A stretch of DNA of 64,000 nt from Natrinema salsiterrestre (lineage in GTDB: Archaea > Halobacteriota > Halobacteria > Halobacteriales > Natrialbaceae), in contig NZ_JAMQOT010000001.1 of the NCBI RefSeq assembly GCF_029502005.1, forward strand, positions 1,022,583-1,086,582, written 5' to 3'. Of the stretch, positions 1 through 8,932 are shown one piece after another. The translations under genes were made by a program, and so were the position numbers. Numbering within the stretch: the stretch's first letter is position 1; each line of letters starts with the position of its first letter. A model generated the notes under the pieces. That model made no database searches, was not told where the DNA came from, and saw nothing but the letters and a program-made list of their open reading frames with translations.

Positions 1-2
1 GA

Positions 3-1376
3 CTACGCGAGTGAGGGCCGCGACGAGAGCGGCAGCCGCTCGTCGACCTGCCACCACGCGCCCCGCCCGTCGTCGGCGTCACCGACTGCCGCCGCGCGCT
101 GGTAGTCGACGAACCGAACGTCGACGCTGACGGACCGGTCCGTCTCCGCACTCATCTCGGTCCAGAGTTCGTCCGCCAGTCCGTCGTGTTCGAGGCCGCT
201 CGAGCGCCCCACGGTCACCGTCACCGAGACGTCGTCGCTGAACGCGCTCGCGTCGTTGTACTCGGTCGCGACGCCGGCGAGCTCCAGCGAACCGTACTCG
301 GGGTCGTCGAGCACCGCCTGAACGTCGTCGTTTACCTGCTGTTCGAATACGAGGTGCTGGTACGTCCCGACGGCGGTCACCGCGACGACGACCAGAAACA
401 ACAAGACGATGACGGCGTACGCGCCCGTGCGGAGCGATACGGCGGCGTTCTCGCGGACGTTGCGGATGACCGACGAGCGGTAGCCCAGCGCGATGAGCGT
501 GAGATACGCGGTGAGGTTGATGAACACGATGTTCATCAGGAGCAAGACGACCGCGCCCGCGATGACGATCGGTTCGCCCCAGGCCGTCCCGATGCCGGCC
601 ACGGCGGCGGCCGGGACGATGGCCGCGGCGACGGCGACGCCGGCGAGGGAGACGGGGAGATCGGTCGCGAGCGCGAGCGCACCGGCGAACCCGGCGAAGA
701 TGGCGATGACGAGCGTCAGGAGATTCGGCGTGACGAACGCGCCGACCTGACCGATGCGACCGATGTCCAGCGTCGGCGGGACGAACCCGCTCCGTCGCAG
801 GAACACGCTCATCGCGATCGCACCGACGTACGCGACGACGAGCCCCGCCACTTGCGACGTGGCGCTGTCGACGACCATCTCGCGGTCGCTGATGACGGCA
901 CCCACGCTCGCGGAGAGCGTCGACCCCGCGAACGGCGCGATCACCATCGCACCCACGATGACGATGGCCGAGTCCAGCAGGAGGCCGCCGACGGCGACGA
1001 TCGCGCTCGCGATCGCGAACGCGAGGTACGTCGCCGTGTCCGGCGTCAGGTCCTCCGCCCGCTCTCGGATCTCGGCGTGTGACGCGCCGCGCTCGCCTTT
1101 CGGCCCCTCGACGTAGCGGTCCGTCATCTCCTCGACGTCGGGGACGTTCGCCCGGTCGACGTCCGTGACGACGGTGTAGGTGTCTTCGCCGAGTCCGGCA
1201 TCGTACAGCCGCTCGAGTACCGTCTCGACGGCCCCCGACGGGACCGGGACGTTCGCCAGACGTCCGTCGCGACGGCCGTCCGCGTCGACGAAGACGAACT
1301 GCACGTCCATCTCCGACAGCGTCTCCCGTACCGCGTCGCGGTCCTCGCTGGGAACGAAGACCTGAATGAGCCGCAT
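3..1376 (-). CDS. DUF389 (TIGR00341-type) membrane protein
   Basis: A 457-residue protein with a soluble N-terminal domain (about residues 1-110, opening MRLIQVFVP) and then about seven hydrophobic segments up to residue 350. It contains the DUF389 core motif around 'VIVGAMVIAPFAG'. A soluble C-terminal tail follows. The family is widespread in archaea and bacteria and its function is not established; transport or envelope roles have been suggested. I chose the ATG at 1376 because the family opens with MRL-Q; an upstream ATG at 1394 would add six residues. A paralogue lies at 35669-36961. The stop codon sits at the edge of the window, so nothing can be said about what follows downstream. Confidence 0.88.
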   Translation of the reverse strand: MRLIQVFVPSEDRDAVRETLSEMDVQFVFVDADGRRDGRLANVPVPSGAVETVLERLYDAGLGEDTYTVVTDVDRANVPDVEEMTDRYVEGPKGERGASHAEIRERAEDLTPDTATYLAFAIASAIVAVGGLLLDSAIVIVGAMVIAPFAGSTLSASVGAVISDREMVVDSATSQVAGLVVAYVGAIAMSVFLRRSGFVPPTLDIGRIGQVGAFVTPNLLTLVIAIFAGFAGALALATDLPVSLAGVAVAAAIVPAAAVAGIGTAWGEPIVIAGAVVLLLMNIVFINLTAYLTLIALGYRSSVIRNVRENAAVSLRTGAYAVIVLLFLVVVAVTAVGTYQHLVFEQQVNDDVQAVLDDPEYGSLELAGVATEYNDASAFSDDVSVTVTVGRSSGLEHDGLADELWTEMSAETDRSVSVDVRFVDYQRAAAVGDADDGRGAWWQVDERLPLSSRPSLA

Positions 1377-1625
1377 ACCGACCGGTCGGTACACACGCCT
1401 TTTGCTAACAGCCTACTACGGCCGATAACAGTGAGCATATGCGGGACACCGGGACGGGTCGCGTTCGTTCCGTCAGCGTCGGGAACGTTCGCGTGACGAC
1501 CGGACAGGCCTCGGGAACGGGAGCGATCGAAGGGGCCGCGTCCGTCCGGTAGTCATGTCGATTTCGATGACTGTGTGTTTCGAACGAAGAGGCTTTACAC
1601 CCATCTGGTGCGTTAGCTAGTTGCT

Positions 1626-1796
1626 ATGGCCGGACTCCTACAGCGAACCGCGGAGGGAATCGACAGCCTGTCCCGATCGGTCTGGGACGACTCGAGTCAG
1701 CTCGAGAAGGCGATCATCGCCGTCGTCCTCATCGTTACCGGGGCGGCGATCCCCGTCGTTCCGATCGTCCTGATCGCCCGGTACATCGCCAACTGA
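1626..1796 (+). CDS. small single-helix membrane protein, unknown function
   Basis: A 56-residue ORF. Its charged N-terminal half (SSQLEK at about 23-28) is followed by a hydrophobic helix from about residue 29 to 52 containing two prolines (VVPIV), and a short tail RYIAN. A TATA-like 'ctttacac' at about 1592 is placed correctly for a leaderless transcript beginning at this ATG. The layout resembles the many conserved tiny membrane proteins of haloarchaea. No function can be assigned. Confidence 0.7.
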   Translation: MAGLLQRTAEGIDSLSRSVWDDSSQLEKAIIAVVLIVTGAAIPVVPIVLIARYIAN

Positions 1797-1908
1797 GAGT
1801 GTGACAGTGCGGGCGGTTCCGCTCACAGAAACGTGTCCTCGGCACTCACGATACACAATCTATCCATAGTGACTGTGTGTAGCGCGTCTATAGACGGCGC
1901 TCGTTCTG

Positions 1909-2394
1909 TCACCGTTCGTCCAGTATCCGGATGCCGCGCTCCACGACTGCCTCGGTCACGAAGAGACTGGTCTCACGCTGGAGTGCGCGCATACGCGATG
2001 CTGCGTCGTCTCTGTCGAGGAATTCGCGGCCGTAACCGAGCGCGATGATGCCGATAGAACCGCGTACCTCGACGCCCGCGTCGGATGCTGCCTCTCGGGC
2101 GGCGAGGTCGTCGGTTAGGAGAACGACTCCCCGGTCTTCAGCGACTGCAATCGCGGCGCGTTCTCCGGCGTCGAGTTCTTCAGTTCCGACTCGACTTTCG
2201 TCGGCTTCGACGAGTTCGTACGAGAGGTCGGCCAATCCGTCCGGAACACCACTGGCGTCGACCTCTTTATAGACCGTCTCCGGAACGAAGAGCGTGTCAA
2301 ACGTCGCGAACAGTTCGAGCGAATCGATTTCGGCGAGATGAATGAGCGGTCCCGCGTCCGAGACAGCCGCGAGCGTCACGCGTTCAAACCCCAA
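1909..2394 (-). CDS. PIN-domain (VapC/DUF3368-like) toxin
   Basis: A 161-residue PIN-fold nuclease. An early Asp lies in 'VSDAGPLIHLA' (about residue 13), a Glu in 'VPETVYKEV', and a second acidic cluster in 'DAGERAAIAVA' and 'LLTDDLAAREAA'. These fit the metal-binding quartet of PIN RNases. The gene begins inside the 3' end of the upstream antitoxin gene (19-base overlap), the standard toxin-antitoxin layout with translational coupling. By family it would be an RNase acting on tRNA, rRNA or mRNA, held inactive by its partner; the target cannot be read from sequence. Length is normal for DUF3368-type proteins, so it looks intact. Confidence 0.82.
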   Translation of the reverse strand: MGFERVTLAAVSDAGPLIHLAEIDSLELFATFDTLFVPETVYKEVDASGVPDGLADLSYELVEADESRVGTEELDAGERAAIAVAEDRGVVLLTDDLAAREAASDAGVEVRGSIGIIALGYGREFLDRDDAASRMRALQRETSLFVTEAVVERGIRILDER

Positions 2395-2627
2395 TCGACG
2401 TCTTCCTCGACGAGCTCACGCTCTCGCTCCGCTCGCTCGACTTTCGTCCGACCGACACGTTCGATTGCTTCCTCGCGGTCGAGTTCGCCGTCGAAGTACC
2501 GCGTGAGAACGAGATCTTCCCACAGGCCCTCGAGACCGCGTTCGAGTGCCCGCTCGAATACTTCGGACTCCGGAAGGCCGCGGGCTTCAGCGATTTCTCG
2601 AACTCGATCGGAGATTTCGGCGGCCAT
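2376..2627 (-). CDS. VapB-like antitoxin of the PIN toxin
   Basis: An 83-residue, highly charged protein directly upstream of and overlapping the PIN toxin. Its N-terminal part (AAEISDRVREIAEARGLPES) suits a ribbon-helix-helix or small helical DNA-binding segment. The C-terminal part (DREEAIERVG, then DVDWGLNA) is the kind of extension that wraps the toxin. The ATG at 2627 is preceded by an AT-rich TATA-like 'tttaag' near 2650, giving a leaderless start. The role rests mainly on position and size. Confidence 0.75.
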   Translation of the reverse strand: MAAEISDRVREIAEARGLPESEVFERALERGLEGLWEDLVLTRYFDGELDREEAIERVGRTKVERAERERELVEEDVDWGLNA

Positions 2628-2894
2628 ACGGTATGATTGCTCGGCAACGTTCTTAAATCCGTGTCCGCCCGAACAGCGAGAATCCGACCGTGGTCTCTGT
2701 CTACTGTGGCCACTACCAGATTTCCCATAGACTCGCTCTCCCGTCAGAGATAGCGGCCTCGGCACTCATAGGGCTCGTCACGACCGGATGCCGAGTCCGG
2801 CTCGGAGCGGGTGCATCGTCATCGGCCACGTGACGCTACGGTGGTCGCTCCAAAGACGGTTTGGATTCGCCAGAAATTGACGCGATGCCTCGAG

Positions 2895-3119
2895 TTACGA
2901 CCCGTGCTCCGTCGTCTCGTTCGCGAAGGCCGCGTTCCACTCGTCGATCAGGTTCTCGAGTCGCGCCGAGTTCCGGTGGGAGAACGTCCGCGGGGCGCGG
3001 TCGGTGGCCGTTCGCGGGTCCTCGGTGACGGGAGCCGAGGGGGGCGTCTGCGTGCGGGTCGAGGTTCGGTTCGGTGTCGATTCGGCGTCGGTCGTTGATT
3101 GCAGGCGTTGTGTGCTCAT
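2895..3119 (-). CDS. hypothetical protein, disordered N-terminus
   Basis: A possible 74-residue protein. The first 45 residues are rich in Thr, Ser, Arg and Pro and look disordered. The last 25 (SARLENLIDEWNAAFANETT) could form an amphipathic helix. The acidic C-terminus suits a haloarchaeal protein better than the overlapping basic frames do. There is no recognised family and no clear promoter, so this is a tentative call. Confidence 0.4.
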   Translation of the reverse strand: MSTQRLQSTTDAESTPNRTSTRTQTPPSAPVTEDPRTATDRAPRTFSHRNSARLENLIDEWNAAFANETTEHGS

Positions 3120-3257
3120 GTCGGTCGGGTAGTGGATATCGTCGAAAATCGGTACTCGTCGTCGGAAACGAACTCAGACTGCTACGTGTACGACCGACAT
3201 CTCTACTCACCCTTTCCGGCTACTCCGTTATAAAAGTTCATGATAGATATCGGCTCT

Positions 3258-3383
3258 GTGGGATGGTGTCTGAAAACAAGGACCATGGTAGAAGTTGCCA
3301 AAGCACAGTGGATTGCCGACGGTGGCGAACCCGTCGAATTACAGCGGCTCGAGCCGGTATACAGTCGTCGAGCCCGTTACTAA
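3258..3383 (+). CDS. possible 41-residue ORF in the 3120-3475 intergenic stretch
   Basis: The 356-base stretch between the hypothetical gene and the glycosyltransferase is AT-rich in its middle. A clear TATA-like 'ttataaaag' lies at 3231-3239. About 20 bases later a GTG (3258) opens a 41-codon frame, with an internal ATG at 3285 and a C-terminus rich in charged residues (EPVELQRLEPVYSRRARY). The promoter-start spacing suits a leaderless micro-protein, but the product matches no family I know. The promoter may instead serve an RNA or the downstream glycosyltransferase. Confidence 0.25.
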   Translation: MGWCLKTRTMVEVAKAQWIADGGEPVELQRLEPVYSRRARY

Positions 3384-3475
3384 CCGACGAGTGCTCGGCA
3401 GTCCGCTCGTCCCCTCACCGACTGCCCCGATCCGATACCTTGAGAACCCGCGGTCGAGTCCCCACGCGTAACACG

Positions 3476-4165
3476 ATGCCGAGCGACGAGCGAGACGGGG
3501 ACGTCGATGAGCCGGACGTGAGCTTCGTGGTCCCGGCGCGAAACGAGGGCGACTACCTCCGGGGAACCCTCGGGAGCCTCGCCGCGCTGGACACCGACTA
3601 CGCCGCCGAGGTGATCGTCGTCGACGGCGACTCGAGCGACGATACGCGGGCGATCGCCCGCGAGTACGGTGCGACCGTCCTCCAGGAAGGCGGCTCGAGC
3701 ATCGCGGTCGCCCGGAATATGGGGGCCGATCGCGCGACCGGCGAGTGGCTCGCCTTCGTGGATGCGGACACGCGGGTGCGGGCGAACTACCTCACCGAAC
3801 TGCTCGGCTTCGTCGAGGCGAACGGACTCGCGGCCGCGAGTTCGTACTGCCGGATCACCGGTCCCCACCGATCGGTGCTGATGGAACTCACGATCAACCA
3901 CGTGTTCTCCCGGCTCGAGCGGCCGATTCTGCCGGGATTCAACTGTCTCGTCCACCGGCGGGCGTTCGAGGAGATCGGTGGCTTTCCCGAGGTGGCCAAC
4001 GAGGACACGGCGTTCAGTCGAGCGCTCGCCCGTCGCCTGCCGACGGCGTACTGTCCGAACGTCCTGGTCGAGAGTTCGGGTCGGCGGATCGCCGACCAGG
4101 GGTTGACCGGAACGCTGTGGCACTACCTCTCCCTGGACGTCGAGCGCCTCCGTGCGGAGTACTGA
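3476..4165 (+). CDS. family 2 glycosyltransferase
   Basis: A 229-residue GT-A fold enzyme. The nucleotide-sugar binding start is VSFVVPARNE (about 15-24), followed by VIVVDGDSSDDT (47-57). The metal-binding DxD is Asp96-Ala-Asp98, and the likely acceptor-site acidic pair is NED at about 175-177. No membrane anchor is visible. By family it transfers a sugar from a nucleotide donor to a lipid or glycan acceptor; the donor is unknown. The ATG at 3476 starts directly before the acidic leader SDERDGDVDEPD. Longer in-frame starts upstream would add a basic, non-haloarchaeal-looking extension and were rejected. Confidence 0.85.
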   Translation: MPSDERDGDVDEPDVSFVVPARNEGDYLRGTLGSLAALDTDYAAEVIVVDGDSSDDTRAIAREYGATVLQEGGSSIAVARNMGADRATGEWLAFVDADTRVRANYLTELLGFVEANGLAAASSYCRITGPHRSVLMELTINHVFSRLERPILPGFNCLVHRRAFEEIGGFPEVANEDTAFSRALARRLPTAYCPNVLVESSGRRIADQGLTGTLWHYLSLDVERLRAEY

Positions 4166-4235
4166 GAACTACGCGGTGGGAAGTCAGTGCTGTCGCTACT
4201 CGAGGCGACGGTGAAAGAAGGCGGCCGATGCCGCG

Positions 4236-4397
4236 TTACGAGACGAACGTCAGCAGCTGGACCAGCACGCCCATCAGGAGGCCGAACGCGATGACCGTCT
4301 TCGGATCGATACGGATGGCGTTCGAGTCCTCGGAGTCGAAGTACCGGACGAGTCCGGCACTGGACATCAGCCCGCCAGTGTTCTGTCCTTTATCCAT
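4236..4397 (-). CDS. secG: preprotein translocase Sec61beta (SecG) subunit
   Basis: A 53-residue protein that opens [20 protein letters not shown]. It then has the conserved DPKTVIAFG and a single C-terminal transmembrane helix (about 35-52). This is the hallmark layout of archaeal Sec61beta, the small subunit of the SecYEbeta protein-conducting channel in the cytoplasmic membrane. A glycine/serine-rich N-terminus, one helix and a very short tail are all present. Its 3' end faces the glycosyltransferase. AT-rich bases around 4420-4430 could hold the promoter. Confidence 0.93.
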   Translation of the reverse strand: MDKGQNTGGLMSSAGLVRYFDSEDSNAIRIDPKTVIAFGLLMGVLVQLLTFVS

Positions 4398-4515
4398 ACC
4401 CGTATCTACGTCCCCCCGGAACTAAACCTTTCGACCGGCAGCGTCGTCGATCACGGCAACGTAATGGGAGTGGGAAACCCTTATGCGCAGCGCGCGGTAA
4501 GTAGCGCTGAACCGT

Positions 4516-4785
4516 ATGACTGTCACACTCAAGGACTTCTACGCGGACTGGTGTGGCCCCTGCAAGACCCAGGACCCGATCCTCGAGGAGCTCGAGGACG
4601 ACTGGGCGGGCCGATTCGAAGTCGAGAAAGTAAACGTCGACGAACAGCAAGATGTCGCCAACGAGTACCAGGTTCGATCGCTGCCGACTCTCATCATCGA
4701 GAACGACGACGGCATCGTCGAGCGCTTCGTCGGCGTCACCCAGCGCGACGACATCGAGGACGCCCTCGAGTCCGCCGGCGCGTAA
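4516..4785 (+). CDS. trxA: thioredoxin
   Basis: An 89-residue thioredoxin with the classic active site W12-C-G-P-C16 and the cis-proline in RSLPT (Pro57). The C-terminal helix is acidic. It is shorter than bacterial thioredoxins because the first beta strand is missing, a common archaeal form. It reduces disulfides in the cytoplasm using electrons from a thioredoxin reductase, which is not encoded in this window. A TATA-like 'cccttatg' lies about 30 bases before the ATG. Confidence 0.93.
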   Translation: MTVTLKDFYADWCGPCKTQDPILEELEDDWAGRFEVEKVNVDEQQDVANEYQVRSLPTLIIENDDGIVERFVGVTQRDDIEDALESAGA

Positions 4786-4926
4786 CACCGTCGCATCTTC
4801 TCCCGATTTACGCTCGACCAGCGAGAGCGGTAGCAATCCCGACTCGAATGGCCCCTCGAGCGACAGCGCCGGCGAAAACGGGATCGGTCGAAACGGGACC
4901 CGTCGCTCACCTCGAGTCGGTATCGC

Positions 4927-5595
4927 CTAGATCCACTTCACGCCCACGTCGTGCATGTCCTCGTTGTACTTCGCGATGTTGATGACCAGCGGCGTGACGC
5001 TCTCGACTTCGGCCGCGTTGGCCAGCGGGCCGGCCTCGAGCGCGCGCAGCCCGTCGATCTCGTTCGCGACCGACAGGACGGTGTCTCCGGCGTCGTCGTC
5101 GTCCGCGACGACGAGCGTGTCGAGATCGAGGTCGTTCTCGAGGTTCGACAGGGCGTCGGCGGCGAGGTTGTGGAAGGCACCGACGACCGGTACGTCGTCG
5201 GGGGCTCGCCCGGCGACGAGCTGGGTGACGCTGCCTGCCTCGGGCGGATGGTAGTGGAGCCCGTCCTGGTCGCCCTGCATGCCGACGGCGGGCGTGACGA
5301 GGATCGAGTCCGCGTCGAGGCTGTCGGCGACCGCTTCGACGGTGTCGCCGACGTAGTACGGCGGAACGCTCAGAATGACGATATCCGCCCGATCGGCCGC
5401 CATCTCGTTGCCGAAGCCCTTGATGTCGACCTCGTCGGTGCGGTCCGCGAGCTCGTCCTCGTAGTCCGCGACCGCGTCGCGGGCCTTCTCGGGATCCCGC
5501 GACCCGATGAGGATCTCGTGGTTCGTATCGCGTGCAAACCGCAGCGCGAGTCCCTCGCCGATATCGCCGGTGCCGCCGAGTAGTGCAATTCGCAT
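4927..5595 (-). CDS. npdG: F420-dependent NADP reductase (NADPH:F420 oxidoreductase)
   Basis: A 222-residue enzyme with a Rossmann nucleotide loop GGTGDIG at residues 7-13 and an NADP-type GSRDPEKA at about 31-38. The family signatures SVPPYYVGDT and VGAFHNLAA are also present. It passes hydride between reduced coenzyme F420 and NADP+. Together with cofE and the mer-like gene at 47.5-49.3 kb it shows that F420 is made and used. The start at 5595 gives the canonical MRIALLGGTG N-terminus. The gene looks complete and monocistronic. Confidence 0.92.
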   Translation of the reverse strand: MRIALLGGTGDIGEGLALRFARDTNHEILIGSRDPEKARDAVADYEDELADRTDEVDIKGFGNEMAADRADIVILSVPPYYVGDTVEAVADSLDADSILVTPAVGMQGDQDGLHYHPPEAGSVTQLVAGRAPDDVPVVGAFHNLAADALSNLENDLDLDTLVVADDDDAGDTVLSVANEIDGLRALEAGPLANAAEVESVTPLVINIAKYNEDMHDVGVKWI

Positions 5596-5745
5596 ACCCG
5601 CCTCTCCGGACGGCACCCGAATAAAAGGGCCGGAGATCGGCCGATATCGCCGGGTTCTCGGACGGCGTCGACGAACCGTCTCGGACTCTCGGATCCACCG
5701 GACATCTGACGCTCGCCGAGTAGTTCTCGAGTTCAAAGCCCGCGT

Positions 5746-6003
5746 TCAGGGCGCGTCGTCCTCGGTCGGGTTCATCGCCGACCCCAGACCGCTGTCGTAC
5801 GCGTCGCGCTCTTCGACCTCGCGAATCCGCTGCTCGAGCCGCGTCTCCACTTCCTGCCGCCGGTCCTCGTCGACGTCAGGGTTGTTCGACAGATCACGGA
5901 CGTCCTGGCGGGCGGTCCGCAACACGGCGACGGCTTCCTCGGTCTCGAGGTCGGCCGCGCGATCGAGCGCGCGCTCGACGTCCGCGAGCGTGGTCTCTGT
6001 CAT
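5746..6003 (-). CDS. conserved helical protein, unknown function
   Basis: An 85-residue acidic protein that is almost entirely helical (ADVERALDRAADLETEEAVAVLRTARQD, then two further helices to about residue 72) with a short disordered tail. Heptad-like spacing of Leu and Val suggests a small coiled coil or helical bundle. There is no catalytic motif. The ATG at 6003 is preferred because an upstream in-frame ATG adds an Arg/Pro-rich segment unlike haloarchaeal proteins. Confidence 0.6.
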   Translation of the reverse strand: MTETTLADVERALDRAADLETEEAVAVLRTARQDVRDLSNNPDVDEDRRQEVETRLEQRIREVEERDAYDSGLGSAMNPTEDDAP

Positions 6004-6358
6004 AGCGGCCCTTCCGCGGGAACACGGATCAACGACCGGCCGGAAAGCGCCACGTCGGCGGCTCGAGTCCGTCGCCGGGGCTTCCGTTACCCGGCCGGTC
6101 ATACGGTACCGGACGAGAGGCCGGTGGCGTCCCGGAGCCGCTGGTTCGGGGCGCTCGCCGTTCGGGGCACGTAAGTACCGCCTGCATGCTCACCGGACAT
6201 CTTGATACGGCGAATCGTATTGAGGATGTGTTGAATATGGATTTCGTCGCGTCTCCGAGTCGTCACTGGCGGCGTTTCACGACCGTTACTGACCGCGTTC
6301 GGGGAGACGACGACACCGAGCCGTGGCGGCCGGCTCGGGGAGGAGGTGGTCTCCGAAT
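6004..6358. other. 355-base intergenic region before the oxidase gene
   Basis: The region lies between divergent genes. I see no RNA gene or convincing ORF. An AT-rich tract at about 6200-6240 (with 'gaatcgtattgag') is the best place for the oxidase promoter. It would leave a leader of roughly 120 bases ending in a Shine-Dalgarno-like 'aggaggt' at 6341-6347, so the oxidase gene probably has a leadered transcript. Confidence 0.4.
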
Positions 6359-8824
6359 ATGAGTGATTTCCCGCCGCGGACGACGATCAAGCGGTGGCTG
6401 GTGACGACCAACCACAAGGACGTCGGCGTCCTCTATCTGGGGACGGCGCTGTTCTTCCTCGTCGCCGGCGGCGTCCTCGCACTGCTGTTCCGCGCCCACC
6501 TGTGGGAGGCCGGCGGCACCGGGCTGCTCGGCAACACCGAGTACAATCAGTCGGTCTCGATCCACGGCCTCCTGATGGTGTTCTGGTTCCTCTCCCCGTT
6601 CGGGTTCGGCTTCGCGAACTACTTCGTCCCCTTACAGATCGGGGCGAAGGATCTGGCGTTCCCGCGGCTGAACGCGTTGAGTTACTGGTTTTACCTGTTC
6701 TCGGGCGTTCTCGTCTTGCTCTCGTTCTTCCAGGGAGTCACGTGGGCCAACGGCTGGTACATGTACGCGCCGCTGAACGTCCCGATCTACAACCCCGGCT
6801 ACACGCTGACGATGGGTGGGAACACGACCATCCTCGCACTGACCCTGTTCGTCATGTCGGTCACCCTCGGCTCGGTGAACTTCCTCACGACGATCCACCG
6901 CTGCCGTGCGGAAGGCATGGGCCTCTGGAACATGCCGCTGTTCACGTGGAGCATCCTGCTGACCGTCTGGATGATGCTGTTCGCCTTCGCGGCGCTGCTT
7001 GCGGCACTCATCCTCCTGTTGACCGACCGCCTCCTGCTGACCCAGTACTACTCCTCGACGGCGGAGGGCTCGAGCCTCCTGTGGGGTCACCTGTTCTGGT
7101 TCTTCGGGCATCCGGAGGTCTACATCGTCTTCTTCCCGTCGCTGGGGATCATGTTCGAGACGTTCCAGACCTTCTGCGGCCGACGCCTCGTCGGCCGGAA
7201 GTGGGTCATCATCGCGATGGTCCTCGTCGCGGTGCAGTCGTTCCTCGTCTGGATGCACCACATGTTCCTGACGACGATCAATCTCCCCATCAAGACGCTC
7301 TTCATGGCGACGACGATCGGCATCTCGCTGCCCTTCGACCTGATGGTCTTCTCGCTGATCTACACGATGCTCAAGGGGCGGGTGCGCTTTACCACCCCCT
7401 TCCTGTTCAACCTCGGCGCGCTCGTCCTGTTCATCATCGGCGGCATTACCGGCGTCTTCCTCGGTGCCGTCGTACTGGACTACTCGTTCCGCGGGACCTA
7501 CTGGGTCGTCGCCCACTTCCACTACGTGATGGTCGCGGGCGTCACCGCACTGATCGGCGGACTCTACTACTGGTGGCCGAAGATCACCGGGAAGATGTAC
7601 TCCGAGCGACTCGGGAAGCTCAGCTTCGCCGTCTACTTCGTCGGCTTCAACCTGCTGTACTTCCCGATGTTCATCGTCTGGGAGACGCCGCGTCGCGTCT
7701 TCCACTACGGGGAGGGCGCACAGCTCTACCACCAGGCGGCGACCGTCGGGGCGTACGTGCTCGCCCTCTCGGTCCTGCTCGTCTTCGTCACCCTCGCGAA
7801 GAGTTACGCCACGGGTCCCGACGCGCCCGATAACCCGTGGGCGTACTCGCGGACCGCCGAGTGGGCGACCACCTCACCGCCCCCGCTCGAGAACTGGCCG
7901 AGCCGCCCCAGCTACGCCAGCGGGAAACTCGAGTTCGTCGACGATTCGACCGCCACCGACGGCGGTGCGGCCGCACACGAGCGCGTCGGCGAAGCCGAGT
8001 CGCTCGAGGGAGACCACGAGGATCACGCGAGCATCTGGCCCCTCGGTATCGGGTTCGGCATGTTCGTCACGTTCCTCGGACTGTCGGGGATGACCCCCTA
8101 CGTCGCCGAGTTCGCCACCGCGCGCGGCGCGGAGGTGTCGGGCGTCGGCTCGACCAACGTCCTCTATCCGGTGCTCTCGCTCGTCGGCGTCGGGATCCTC
8201 GGGTTCACGCTCTTCGAATACGGCCGCGAGCGGTTCAACGCGCCCCAGATGGCCATCGCCGAGCGCTGGCCGTTCGAGGGCGTCGGCACGACCAAGACCG
8301 GCGTCTGGATCTTCCTGGCCTCGGACGTCGTCGTCTTCGGGGCCGTCATCGGCGCGTACGTCTTCTTGCGACTTCATACCGGCTGGGGAGAGATCGAGCC
8401 CGTGCCGCCGTCGGAGATCATCGGTCTCGTCAACACCTACGTCCTCCTGACCTCGAGTTTCACGGTCGTCCTCGCGCTGGTGATGGCCGAACGGGAGCAC
8501 AAGGGCGGGCTGCTGGCGTCGATGGGAGCCACCCTGCTACTCGGGTTCACGTTCCTCGGCGTCAAGGGCTACGAGTGGAGTCAGGAGTTCGCCCACGACA
8601 TCTACTGGTTCACCGACCTCGAGTACTCGATGTACTTCGTGACGACCGGCCTTCACGCCCTCCACGTCATCCTCGGGCTGCTCATCGCCGGGTTCATGCT
8701 CTACCGCATCGCGGCCGTCGACGCCTACCTCCGGGACAGTCGACCCGTCGAGTTCTTCGGGCTCTACTGGCACTTCGTCGACATCGTCTGGGTGATCCTG
8801 TTCCCGCTGTTCTACCTCGTGTAG
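6359..8824 (+). CDS. coxAC: cytochrome c oxidase subunit I/III fusion
   Basis: An 821-residue fusion. Residues 1 to about 500 are a heme-copper oxidase subunit I. It has the low-spin heme ligand in SVSIHG (His69), the CuB site with the His-Tyr pair in GHPEVY (His251, Tyr255), His300-His301 in WMHHMF, and heme ligands His386 and His388 in VAHFHYV. The His-Tyr motif marks an A-type enzyme. After a charged linker, residues from about 565 to the end form a subunit III, with several membrane segments and the family features HALHVILG and YWHFVD. The protein is in the cytoplasmic membrane and reduces O2 while pumping protons. The fusion is known in haloarchaea. No subunit II gene (CuA) lies nearby. 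Confidence 0.95.
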   Translation: MSDFPPRTTIKRWLVTTNHKDVGVLYLGTALFFLVAGGVLALLFRAHLWEAGGTGLLGNTEYNQSVSIHGLLMVFWFLSPFGFGFANYFVPLQIGAKDLAFPRLNALSYWFYLFSGVLVLLSFFQGVTWANGWYMYAPLNVPIYNPGYTLTMGGNTTILALTLFVMSVTLGSVNFLTTIHRCRAEGMGLWNMPLFTWSILLTVWMMLFAFAALLAALILLLTDRLLLTQYYSSTAEGSSLLWGHLFWFFGHPEVYIVFFPSLGIMFETFQTFCGRRLVGRKWVIIAMVLVAVQSFLVWMHHMFLTTINLPIKTLFMATTIGISLPFDLMVFSLIYTMLKGRVRFTTPFLFNLGALVLFIIGGITGVFLGAVVLDYSFRGTYWVVAHFHYVMVAGVTALIGGLYYWWPKITGKMYSERLGKLSFAVYFVGFNLLYFPMFIVWETPRRVFHYGEGAQLYHQAATVGAYVLALSVLLVFVTLAKSYATGPDAPDNPWAYSRTAEWATTSPPPLENWPSRPSYASGKLEFVDDSTATDGGAAAHERVGEAESLEGDHEDHASIWPLGIGFGMFVTFLGLSGMTPYVAEFATARGAEVSGVGSTNVLYPVLSLVGVGILGFTLFEYGRERFNAPQMAIAERWPFEGVGTTKTGVWIFLASDVVVFGAVIGAYVFLRLHTGWGEIEPVPPSEIIGLVNTYVLLTSSFTVVLALVMAEREHKGGLLASMGATLLLGFTFLGVKGYEWSQEFAHDIYWFTDLEYSMYFVTTGLHALHVILGLLIAGFMLYRIAAVDAYLRDSRPVEFFGLYWHFVDIVWVILFPLFYLV

Positions 8825-8837
8825 CGCGGTCGATGCC

Positions 8838-8843
8838 GTTTTT
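8838..8843 (+). terminator. T-run after coxAC
   Basis: A run of T residues begins about 14 bases after the coxAC stop codon. Archaeal terminators are often simple U-tracts, so this could end the oxidase transcript. No hairpin is required or obvious. Confidence 0.35.
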
Positions 8844-8932
8844 CCGCACGCGGTGAGCGAAGAGACCTCGAGGCGATCCGCCGATCGGAGGAGATCAACC
8901 GAATACAAGGAGATCCCCGTCGAACGAGGCGT

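Noticed and set aside
186..1082. Long plus-strand frame opposite the first DUF389 gene
   Set aside because: Arg/Asp-rich composition and exact overlap with a clear gene; an antisense shadow of high-GC coding DNA.
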